Assembly (NCBI GenBank): GCA_036924085.1
Contig: JAVGWX010000001.1
Location: 5,002,200 to 5,066,199 of the forward strand
DNA: 64,000 bases
Direction of reading: 5' to 3'
DNA from: Ariolimax columbianus
Lineage: Eukaryota; Mollusca; Gastropoda; Stylommatophora; Arionidae
The translations under genes were made by a program, and so were the position numbers. The notes beneath the pieces were generated by a model. It was given only the letters and a program-made list of their open reading frames with translations, was not told the origin of the DNA and searched no databases. This document shows positions 22,385 to 34,900 of the stretch, piece by piece; position 1 is the first letter of the stretch, and each line of letters starts with the position of its first letter.

Positions 22385-25300
22385 CTGTAAATATTGAAAA
22401 TGGAAACTGAAATGATGCTATGGTTACAGTAAATACAATTAAATACAATATTTATCATACTACTGCACTGCACTGTTTAACTACATGAAATCTTTGTAGC
22501 TTGGGAGTTAAATTTCTTACTAATTTGTTGAAATAAAATTTAAAAATACAATTTAAAATAAGGTAAGGTAGCAGTCATATTGTGGATAAAAAAAGGTGTA
22601 TAGAAATATACATGGATAGTAATGGCTTAGATACTGTGCTATAATATATACATGGATAGGAATGGATCAGATACTGTGTTGGAATGTAAACATGGATAGG
22701 AATGGATCAGATACTGTGTTGGAATGTAAATATGGATTAGAATGGGTCAGGTATTGTGTTGGAATGTAAATATGGATTAGAATGGGTCAGGTATTGTGTT
22801 GGAATGTAAATATGGATTAGAATGGGTCAGGTATTGTGTTGGAATGTAAATATGGATTAGAATGGGTCAGGTATTGTGTTGGAATGTAAATATGGATTAG
22901 AATGGGTCAGGTATTGTGTTGGAATGTAAATATGGATTAGAATGGGTCAGATATTGTGTTGGAATGTAAATATGGATTAGAATGGGTCAGGTATTGTGTT
23001 GGAATGTAAATATGGATTAGAATGGGTCAGGTATTGTGTTGGAATGTAAATATGGATTAGAATGGGTCAGGTATTGTGTTGGAATGTAAATATGGATTAG
23101 AATGGGTCAGGTATTGTGTTGGAATGTAAATATGGATTAGAATGGGTCAGGTATTGTGTTGGAATGTAAATATGGATTAGAATGGTTGAGACTGTCATGA
23201 GGGAGAACAAACAATACACATATGAATCAACACATTATGGAAGAAGAGACAAGCACATCAAAAAAAGATATGAACAAAAACAAAATATAAGAAGGAAAAT
23301 TAACTGGATAAACCATATTGATGAGCCGGCCTTTGAATTAGTGAAATGGCAGTCCAGGAAAGTCCACAAAGTGAGAGAAACAGGAAGAGAAAAAGGCTGG
23401 ATAGACCAATAGAGACCAAATAAGCTAGATAAAACAATAGAGGACTAATAAGCTAGATAAAACAATACATGCCAAACAATCTGGATAAAACAATAGAGGC
23501 CAAACAATCCGGATAAAACAATCGAGGACTAATAAACTAGATAAACCAATAGAGGACTAATAAACTGGATAAAACAATAGAGGACTAATTAACTGGATAA
23601 AAAATAGAGGCCAAACAATGTGGATAATGTTGGAATGAATTGATATGACAGTGATCAGTTTGAGAGTTTAAGACCAGGTTGGAATGAATTGATGTGACAG
23701 TGATCAGTTTGAGAGTTTAAGACCAGGCTGGAATGAATTGATATGACAGTGATCAGTTTGAAAGTTTAAGACCAGGTTGGAATGAATTGATATGACAGTG
23801 ATCAGTTTGAGAGTTTAAGACCAGGTTGGAATGAATTGATATGACAGTGATCAGTTAAGACCTGGTTGTTTCTTTCATATCCTTTTACTGTAGTTTTGCT
23901 TCTATGATGTATAAATTAGTTTAAGATCATCTACTGTTTAGCACAAACAAGTTTACAGTTCATAGATGTCTTAACTAAGAGACTTACATTGAGCCACAGT
24001 GATAGTATCAATCACTGTCAGCCAAGCACTACTGTAATTGAGACCAAAGACATTCCCAGCCATGCAGCGGTATTCGCCCTCATCTTCTGTCTGAATGTTG
24101 TTCAGTGTGAGAATGTGTGGGTCCTCACTGCCAGGCAGAAACTGACAATAGATACAATTAAAGACAATGTAATCAGCAACAAAACGTTAATTTAAAGCCG
24201 TGAACATGAATCTCATGCTCTGAGATCTCTACTTCAATTGAAATATCTATTCAACACTGAAAGCCACATGAAGACAATTTTATTTAAAAAAGATGTCATA
24301 TTCTTAATAGCAAAAAGAAGTCATCATATCTCAGGTAGTTTACAGCCTAAGTCTCTAAATATATCAAATGTGCTGTTGTAATCTGGTAAAATGTTTTCTT
24401 ACGAGGGTAAGAATGTAGGTCATACACTTCTGTGGTATCATGTAGTGTCTCAGTAGTAGCCATAAAATGTGTGTATAAGAATGAATTCCACTCTATTGTT
24501 TGTTCCACTATGGTGTGCAAGGTGGCGATATAATCTGTTCATTATCTCTCATGATGAAATCCCACTTGATCTTCTCAGAACTTCTTGTCTACTCCCTCTT
24601 TTAGACTGTCTAAGATCATTCTATTGAATATTTTTTTACTGATAACAATGTGATTCCTCTAAAGCTGGTGGTCTGACAAGTCTCATTTCTTGATCAGTTT
24701 AATCTTCTTTCCTCCTCCAATTACATTTTCTATTCTTCCCAAATCCTTTTGAATAATTGATATAGTTCATCTGTGACCTTCTCTGTATATCTGTATATGA
24801 TATATCAAAACATACAAATTACCCTAACAGCAAAGATGGGACTTTGGATGATCCAGGAGTCGTGCTCTCTGGCTGTCATCAAGCAAAATCCTTGTTTAAA
24901 AAATAGCTAAGAGGAAAGTTCATACAATGATGAAAATGAAGAAGTTGTAAAGCATCAAAATAGAGATGAGAAAGTTGAAAATAAATATACTTGGATTGAG
25001 TGAGACATGATGGAGAGAAAAGGGTGAATATCAGAGTAAAAAACATCATGTGGTATACTGAGGAAGCATCAGGGGACAAGGAGGAGAAGCCCTATTATTA
25101 GATAAACAGTCAACAACTGCATAGAGAGAGATGAATATACACAATCAGCAATAAATGACATTATGAATGACTTCACATCAGCAAATACTAAAGATAGTAA
25201 AGGCCATAGATAATGTCATGATTATTGGAGATTAGAATGTAATTGTTGGCATGGGCTCTAAAGCGAGACCTAGATGGCAAAAATGGCCTGGGTACTAGGA

Positions 25301-28300
25301 ATGAAAGAGGGTAAAGGCTAGTAGACTTTTGCCATCATGAAAACTACAAAATAGCAAACATCTGGCTGTTGAAGACTACAACATAGCAAACATCTGGCTG
25401 TCGAAGATAGATGTGTCAGACCAGAAAGTGCAAATATCGCAGTCAAGCTGTAAACTAGCGACACAACGCATTCCGTTTTCTGGTCTACATTCTGCTACTT
25501 GTAAAGCCCTGTTCAGGGCTTGGTAGCGGCAGATTCAGAACATTCAGGGCTTAGTAGCAGGAGATTGAGAACGTTCAGGGCTTGGTAGCGGGAGATTGAG
25601 AACGAACAGCAGAAGAAGAAGAAGAAGCAAACTCCTAGACTTAAGTCTCAAATAAACGAAAATAAACATGGAGTGCTGGAAATCTAGGGAGATATCAAAT
25701 TGATTTTACTTCATGGAGAAAACAAGATATAGAAACACCATTTTAAAAAACTGATTGTTTACCCTGATGCAGAAGCTGATACTGAACATAATTTGCCTAT
25801 TATGAAATGTCAGCTATGATTTTAAAAATCTGGGAAATCATAAAAGCTAGCAAAGTAAAATTTAATTGCTTTGAGTGAGTTAGAGAGTTTCTAAGTATAA
25901 GAGTATCAAGAATGAATTAGGTCAAGAATGTAAGATGGTACGAGAAAAATGTTGGAGAGACCGATGCAACAAAATTATAGACCTTGTTAAAAGATATTGG
26001 CAATTTCAACAAATACATAAGAAAGTAAAACAATCCTTCAGTAAAAGTAAGTCCATACAATCATGAACGATTAATGATAAGTATAGGAAACCAATAACAG
26101 ACCCAGAGAACAGAAAGAGATAAGGAGAGAATATGTTAAGGAACTGTATGAAGATGGGGGTCTGTATCAAGATAACACACCACTAATTGACATGCTTTTG
26201 ATAGAAGAGAGATTACCTGTAACCAGAGAAGAATTTAATAAAGCATTTTCCTCAATCCTGAACAACAAAGAGCCATGGAAAGGTGAGTCACCTATCTAGA
26301 TACTCAAAATATCTGGAGAGATTTCACAAAATTTACTTTTTAAATATGTTAATGACATTTACAACAATGGAATATGGCCAAACAATCACATAACTTCAAT
26401 TACAATTCCTTTGCCAAAAAATGAAATGCAACAGAATGCAACCAATTCTAATTGATAAGCTTAATAACACATGCATCTAAAATTCTTTTGAAGATAATTA
26501 GGAAGAGAATTTATGGCAAGATAGAGGAGGTGCTGAAAGGTAACCATTTTGAATTTCACAAAGCCAGAAGTACGCAGCATGCCATTGGATCATTGCGGCT
26601 TCTAGCAGAAAGAATTATTGATCAAGAGCGACCACTATATATCTGATTTCTTGACTATGAGAAAACTTTTGATTGACTCCATTGGATCCAAAACTTTATC
26701 TAGAAGCAAAGGATAGAGTATAGTATTAGGTTCATGCAAACTTTTGGCTGTGCTATAGATTTGTTTCAAGCAACAGGTTTGACAAGGTTGTTTCTGATTC
26801 TTCCACTATGGCTGTGTCACCTGCAAATTTGATGGCATTAACTTTCATACCATTGACTTTGACACCCCTATTGAAACTCTGAACAACATATTCTGTCAAA
26901 GTCAATGGTATGAAAGTTAATGCCATCAAATTTGCAGGTGACCAAGCCATAGTGGAAGAATCAGAAACAACATTGTAAATGTTGCTTGAACAAATTAATA
27001 GCACAGCCAAAAAGTTTGGCATGAAAATAAACACATTGAAGATAAAGATTTTGGTAATAGCCAAACATCAATATAATCATCAACAGAGAAATAATTGATC
27101 AAGTACAACATTTTACATATTTAAGGCAAACCAAAACAGAAGATGCCCGCAATGAGACATATATTAAAACAAAGATTGCAACGGCCAAAAAGTGTGTCAG
27201 AGAAAAATTGAAATTGCTAACCTAAAAGAATATGACAACAGAACTTAGGAAAAGAATAATTCTCATTCATATATGGACAATTGTACTATATGGGGCTAAA
27301 GCATGGACTTTAGCAAAAAAGGATGAAACAAGCTTGGAAGCGTTTGAAATATAGTACTAATGTAGAATGAAAAGGGTGAGTTGGACAGAGTGAAGATAAA
27401 TGACAAGGCCTTCACTGAAGTAGGCACTCAAAGACAAATATTTCAAAATAATACAAAACTGACAACTGAGTTGTCTAGGCTACACTATGAGACATGATTG
27501 CCTTCTACAGAAGATACTAGAGGGCAAGATTCAGGGAAAAAGATGGAGGGTTGACCAAGACTCACATTTGCATCTAAGTCCTGCAGAGACATTTAATTAC
27601 AAACCTATGTACAGTGCAGCAAAGGATAGGATCAAATGAAGAGACACACTCAGACAACCTTACAGACAGACTCAAGACTGATCAACCAGAGGATAGGGTC
27701 AAATGAAGAGACATACTTAGACAACCTTACAGACAGACTCAAGACTGATCAACCAGAGGATAGGGTCAAATGAAGAGACATACTCAGACAACCTTACAGA
27801 CAGACTCAAGACTGATCAACCAGAGGATAGGGTCAAATGAAGAGACATACTCAGACAACCTTACAGACAGACTCAAGACTGATCAACCAGAGGATAGAGT
27901 CAAATGAAGAGACATACTCAGACAACCTTACAGACAGACTCAAGACTGATCAACCATAAGATGATGATGATGACAATAGGTAAAGATCCTGATTTCAGGT
28001 CTGTGTGACATATTGGGTATATGGTGTTAGGCTCATATTTTTCTTGACCAACATCGCAACTGCCGCCTTTACTTTCCCAGATTATGCTGGTACCAATTTT
28101 TTAGGCTGGGTGAACCCTGTGGGCCATTATACAATCTGGAAAAGTCACACACCAACTGGCGACTGAGACGCAACTAATCAGATAGGAAGTCAGTGGACTA
28201 GCCACTGTGCCACCTCAGGTCTCTCTATTTATATGTAGTGTGTGTCTCACTCACCTCAGGTCTCTCTCTATATATGTAGTGTGTGTGTGTGTGTCTCACT

Positions 28301-28955
28301 CACCTCAGGTCTCTCTGTATATATGTAGTGTGTGTGTGTGTGTATCTCACTTACGTCAGGTCTCTCTCTCTATATATGTAGTGTGTGTGTGTGTGTCTCA
28401 CTCACCTCATGTCTCTCTCTCTATATATGTAGTGTGTGTGTGTGTGTGTCTACCTCATCTCAGGTCTCTCTCTCTATATATGTAGTGTGTGTGTGTGTCA
28501 CACTCACCTCAGGTCTCTATCTCTATATATGTAGTGTGTGTGTGTGTGTGTGTCTCACTCACCTCAGGTCTCTATCTCTATATATGTAGTGTGTGTGTGT
28601 GTGTGTGTGTGTGTGTCTCACTCACCTCAGGTCTCTCTCTCTCTCTATGTAGTGTGTGTGTGTGTGTGTGTGTGTCTCACTCACCTCAGGTCTCTCTCTC
28701 TCTCTATGTAGTGTGTGTGTGTGTGTGTGTGTCTCACTCACCTCAGGTCTCTCTCTCTCTCTATGTAGTGTGTGTGTGTGTGTGTGTGTGTGTCCCACTC
28801 ACCTCAGGTTTCTCTCTCTATATATATGTAGTGTGTGTGTGTTTGTCTCACTCACCTCAGGTCTCTCTCTATATATGTATTGTGTGTGTGTTTCTCACTC
28901 ACCTCAGGTCTCTCTCTCTATATATATAATGTTTGTTTGTCTCACTCACCTCAGG

Positions 28956-28987
<32 letters not shown>

Positions 28988-31900
28988 ATGTGTGTGTCTC
29001 ACTCACCTCAGGTCTCTCTCTCTATATATGTAGTGTGTGTGTGTTTGTCTCACTCACCTCAGGTCTCTCTCTCTATATATGTAATGTGTGTGTGTCTCAC
29101 TCACCTCAGGTCTCTCTCTCTATATATGTAGTGTGTGTGTGTTTGTCTCACTCACCTCAGGTCTCTCTCTCTATATATGTAGTGTGTGTGTGTTTGTCTC
29201 ACTCACCTCAGGTCTCTCTCTCTATATATGTAATGTGTGTGTGTCTCACTCACCTCAGGTCTCTCTCTCTATATATGTAGTGTGTGTGTGTTTGTCTCAC
29301 TCACCTCAGGTCTCTCTCTCTATATATGTAGTGTGTGTGTGTTTGTCTCACTCACCTCAGGTCTCTCTCTCTCTATATATATATAATGTGTGTGTGTGTT
29401 TATGTCACTCACCTCAGGTCTTTGTCTCTATATGTGTGTGTGTTTATCTCACTCACCTCAGGTCTCTCTCTCTATATGTGTGTGTGTTTGTCTCACTCAC
29501 CTCAGGTCTCTCTCTCTATATGTGTGTGTGTTTGTATCACTCACCTCAGGTCTCTCTCTCTATATGTGTGTGTGTTTATCTCACTCACCTCAGGTCTCTC
29601 TCTCTATATATGTGTGTGTTTATCTCACTCACCTCAGGTCTCTCTCTCTATATATGTGTGTGTGTTTATCTCACTCACCTCAGGTCTCTCTCTCTATATA
29701 TGTGTGTGTTTGTCTCACTCACCTCAGGTCTCTCTCTCTATATGTGTATGTGTTTGTTTCACTCACCTCAGGTCTCTCTCTTTATATGTGTGTGTTTGTC
29801 TCACTCACCTCAGGTCTCTCTCTCTATATGTGTGTGTGTTTGTCTCCCTCACCTCAGGTCTCTCTCTCTATATGTGTGTGTGTTTGTCTCACTCACCTCA
29901 GGTCTCTCTCTCTGTGTGTTTATGTCACTCACCTCAGGTCTCTCTCTCTATGTGTTTATGTCACTCACCTCAGGTCTCTCTCTCTATGTGTTTATGTCAC
30001 TCACCTCAGGTTGTAGAACATTGTCATCCATGTTCTTCTTGCTGCTTGTTTTCATCCATCTAATTGTGGCACGTTGGTCATTTAGAACCTGGCATCTGAA
30101 AGTGACAGTGGAGCCCCGTACCTGGGTCATATTGCGGGGACCATCAATAATCAGTGGTGATATTTTCTCTAGAATATAAAAAGTCAGTTTTCATGCCAGT
30201 TATAATAAGGCTCTGAGTGACAAACACATTATATTTATTGATTATCTTTATTTATTGATTATCTTTATTTATTGATTATCCTAACAAATGGACCGGCTTT
30301 ATTGCCAATCTTGTCAATCTAGTGTCTACCTAGCTGTAAATGTGTACCTGACTTACAAAGGCCCTGTGATGAGAAAGGGAACAGGTCACTTCACCTCAGA
30401 CAAAACTAAGACCTTGTACAGAAAGGGAATGGCTCACTTCACTTTAGACAAAACTGAGACCTGGTACAGAAAGGGAATGGGTCACTTCACATCAGACAAA
30501 ACTAAGACCTTGTACAGAAAGGGAATGGCTCACTTCACCTTAGACAAAACTGAGATCTGGTACAGAAAGGGAAGAGGTCACTTCACCTCAGACAAAACTG
30601 AGACCTGCTACAAAAAAGGGAATGGGTCACTTCACCTTAGACAAAACTGAGACCTGGTACAGAAAGGGAATGGAGCCACAACATCAGACAAAACTGAGAC
30701 CTGGTACAGAAAGGGAATGGAGCCACAACATCAGACAAAACTGAGACCTGGTACAGAAAGGGAATGGAGCCACAACATCAGACAAAACTGAGACTTGGTA
30801 CAACAACATTTCTAACAGTAAATCCCCAACTTCAGTGCCTTTTATATGTCATACTTTTATGTTTTGTTGTGAAGCTTCTGTTTTGTACACTATTATATGG
30901 GTCAGTATGGAACCAGGACACAAGTGTTGAAAGGTAAATAGATCATATTCTGTGTATGCTGACAAGATAATTTTATATCCTTCTTGTTATTTAACATGAA
31001 TTTAGTTAGTTAGTTTTCTTTCCACATGTACATTAAGTGACGTTGGGAGCTTAAGTCATCTGTCTTGCACCAGGTGTCTTGCCCCAGTCAATGTGAGCCA
31101 GTGTCGCTGCACAATCACTCTAATGTCATCTATCCACCTGCCTCGCGGCTGCCCCATTACCTGTAGCCCCACCTGCATGCATTGCAAGCCATCGGTGGAA
31201 GTTGATGAAAATGCACTCTCATGAGATGACCATACCGACGCTTCTTGTGCGAGGAAATGTATTCTGCACAAGACGTAGTGCTGACCATACTACGAATGTC
31301 ATTTCACATTCTGTCTTTCCTGGTAACACCGATGACCTTCCTCAAACACTTCATTTTACATGTCAAAATTATGCACTCATGCACCTTGGACAGAGGTCAT
31401 GTTTTGCACTGGTAGCACATGGTCGGCATAAATATACTGTTTATCAGCTGTTGCTTTATTGCTAAACTAATACTTGGGTGTCTAAGCAGTGGTAACAGCT
31501 GATAAGTTACCGCAGATGCTTTCTGACACCTAGTCTCGATTCAGCTTAGTAGGAAAATGGAAGTCGTTAATTTAACACCTTCTTCTACATAATCTTGATG
31601 TTAGGCATGGCTTTGGGTGGAGCCCACATGAGAAATAAAGAGAAAGAAGATGAAAGGAAACCTTGAGAACAATGGTAGGTTGGGAAGTCAAGACAGTTGT
31701 AATCTCATGTGTGCTGCGAAACATAAACAGCGTGTAGTAGTAATTGGTGGTGACGTCTTATACTTAGCTTTTCAACATTTTTATTCTGGTTTAGAAGACT
31801 GCAGAGTCTGTAAACAACCAGTTTCTTGTCTCTTTAATTGTTCCTGCCTCAACTACTTCCTGCAGCAATGCATTCCAAGCATTCACCACTCTCTGAATAA

Positions 31901-34900
31901 CAAAATATTTCCTAATATCTAGTCTGAACCTTTCTTTAGTTAATTTATAGCTATGCACTCTTGTTCTTATAGGTAGTTGTATTTTAAAAAAACTTGTTTT
32001 AGTCTAATTTATCCATTCCTTTAGTCATCTTATAAACCTGTATTGTCACCTCAAGTTCTTCTCTTTTCTAGACACTGTAGGCCTGTTTTTCTTAGTCTTT
32101 CCTCATAACTGGAATTCCACTATCAGCTTTGTTGCTCTTGTTTGTATTTTTTCCGGCATATTTATATTCCCTCTACAATAAGGAATCCACACATGTACAC
32201 AGTACTCCACTCTAGGTCTAACTAATGCTTTATACAGTTTGACAATCACTTTCTTGCTCCTATGTTTAATATTTCTTTTTATTATACCTAACTTTCCATT
32301 TGCCTTTCTCACTGCTACCTGAACTTGCTCATTCACTTTACCTGTATGATCTATTATAACCTTAGGTCCCCTTCCTTTCCTATCATTCTAATATTGTTCT
32401 CGCCCATTCTGTAATTATGTTCCATATTGGATCTACCCTTGTGGATGACTGTACATTTATCAACATTAAACTCCATTTACCATCTTGCAGACCATTATAA
32501 AATGTTATCTAAATCCGACCTCAATATATGCACTTCTGCTTTAGATGAGACACTACTGCATAATTTTGTGTCATAAGTGAATTTTGCTATCATGGATCCC
32601 ACATCAATGTCCAAATCATTTATACAATTGGTCCCAAGACTGAGCTATGTGGCACTCCACTCTTTACTTCACAACACTAAGAATTCCTTATTTATGCCCA
32701 CTCTCTACCTTCTTCTGGTTAACCAATTTTCAGTCTATTTGGCAACTTCCCACCTATTCTATATGATTTTAGCTTTCTAAATAATCGTTGATGAGGTACT
32801 CTATGAAAGGCAAAATCAAGATAAATAACATCCACTTGCTTCCCTTTATGTATCATTTTAGTAACCTCCTCCATAAATTCTAATAGATTTGTTAAGCATG
32901 ATCTCCCTCTAGTAAACCCATGCTGACTATTGTTGATTACATTAAACTTGTCTAAATGCTTTCCAATGTTTTCTTTGATTATTGACTCTAACAATAATAA
33001 TTTGCTGAGTCAGATTTGTTGCTATTTTTGAATAAGGGGATCACTCCTGCATCTTTCCAATTCCGTGGAACAATCCCTTTTGCAGTTGATTGAGAACATA
33101 ATTTAGCAAATGGTTTTGTTAGTTGGTCTCTAATTTCATACAGCAATTTTGAATGAATAGCATCTTGCCATACACATTTATCCACTTTCAACCCCTCCAA
33201 TTTTTTCAAAACCATTTCCTCTGTAATATAGATTGATCTTAATCCCTCTGTATCAATGTCTCTTTTGAAAATATCTATAGATTCTGGGATCTTGGAGCTG
33301 TCTTCTATTGGGCAGACTGTGTTAAGGTACTGAGTGATTAGATTAGCTGCCTCCCTATTCTCACATTATTTTCCCTGTACTGTCTATGAGAGCGCCTACT
33401 TTGTCTTTTGTTCTTTGTTTATTTCTAACATAAAAAAGAAGCTTTTACTCTCAGTTTTGATCCTACAAGCAAGTTTTTTTTCAGTCTATTTTTGCTGCTT
33501 TATTCCCTTTCTGAGCTATGCTTTGCTTCTCCAAATATTTTACATATGTTTCTTTTGATTTACCTGTCTCTATATATTTTTTACATGCTTAATTTTAGCT
33601 CTTTTACATTTAACTACAAATCTAGTTATAAACTTTTTGCGCTTGGGGTTTACTGCCCTAACATGAAACACATTCCTCTTTTAGCTTTTCAAGAACTGTT
33701 TTGAAACTCTCCCACTCTTGTTCAACGTCTGTTCCTTCAACAATATTTATCTAGATTTTGTGGCTAGCTGCCTCTTACAGCTTCTTAACATCTGACTTAG
33801 AGTAGTCGTATGTACGCATGCTATGTTTACTTCCTTCACTGCTATAATGGATGATTTGATGGTCACTTGAGCCAAACAGTTCCACAGTTTTCAATCATAT
33901 TTTCCTGTGTAGTAAAAACTAGGTCGAGCATGTTTTTGCCTCTTGTAGCTGCTTCTACATGTTAAATCAAAAAAATTGCCAGTTAAGCTCTTAATAAAAG
34001 GTTTTAACTCTGCTAGTGCTTCTGCCATATCTAATTTTATTTCTGGAAAGTTGAAATCTTCCATTAATAATAATTTCCCTGTACTTGCCTTTGCTATGCT
34101 ACTAATCAGCTCATCTTCTTCTTTTTGACTTGATGAAAATCTGTAGCATACTCCAACCACTGCCTCCCCCCCCCCCACCCACCCCCCCTACCCCCCACCC
34201 CCATACAACCCACTTTCTATTTCTCCCCATACACTTTCATTTTCATTGCTAGGTGATAAATGATCTTTGATAGTTAAATTAACTGAATTTGTACAGTATA
34301 ATAAAACGCCACCTCCCTTAGCCTTTTCTCCATCTACCCTTTCTTTCCTTAAAATTGTATATCCTCTATTTCATGTTCCATATCTGCAATGTCCTCATAT
34401 GTCAATGATTCTGTTAATCCTATTATATCTGGTTTTACGCTTTAAGGGAAACAAACAAATCAACATTGAAGGTAACTACATGAAATATAGGGCAAGAAAT
34501 CAGATCCAGCAAATTAAAGACAGGTGATTTTAACGAGCATAGTCTGTAAATTGTTAGAGTTAATAATCAAAGAAAACATGTTAATGCATTTAGACAAATG
34601 TGATCTAATCAGAAATAGTCACCATGGGTTTACTAGAGAGAGATCGTGCTTAACAAATCTATTATAATTCATTGAGAAAGTTACTAAAATGATAGATAAA
34701 GGGGAGGCAGTGGATGTTATTTATCTAGATTTTTGCAAACGCCTTTGATAAAGTACCTCATCAAAGATTATTTTGAAAGTTAAAATCACATGAAATAAGT
34801 GGAGAAGTTGCCAAATGGATTGCAAATTGGTTAACCAGGAGAAGGCAGAGAGTGGGCATAAATCAGGAGTACTCCGAGTGGTGTGAAGTAAAAACTGGTG

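Larger units (their letters stand above)
25090..27960 (+). pseudogene. Near full-length RTE-like element, decayed, antisense in intron 4
   Basis: Forward-strand order: endonuclease (IIGD-NVIVGMGS, NGLGTRNERG, IANIWL, interrupted by a family A insertion, then QIDF, DADTEHNLPIMKCQ), linker, and RT. The RT blocks run KAFSSILNNKEPWKGE, ILKISGEI, ISLITHASKILLKII, KARSTQHAIGSLRLLAE and ERPLYI-FLDYEKTFD (motif A). Next are NAIKFAGDQAIVEES (active-site box with Asp to Gly), KKFGMKINTLK and the thumb blocks VQHFTYLRQTKTED and LYGAKAWTLAK. A C-terminal tandem array ends it. Many stops make it dead. An inverted duplication sits at the active-site box. A sister copy lies at 53990-55015. Confidence 0.82.

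Noticed and set aside
29088..30179. Forward open frame of 363 codons (SLTSGLSLYI repeats)
   Set aside because: It is the plus-strand shadow of the splice-donor array and only reads antisense through exon 4 at its end.
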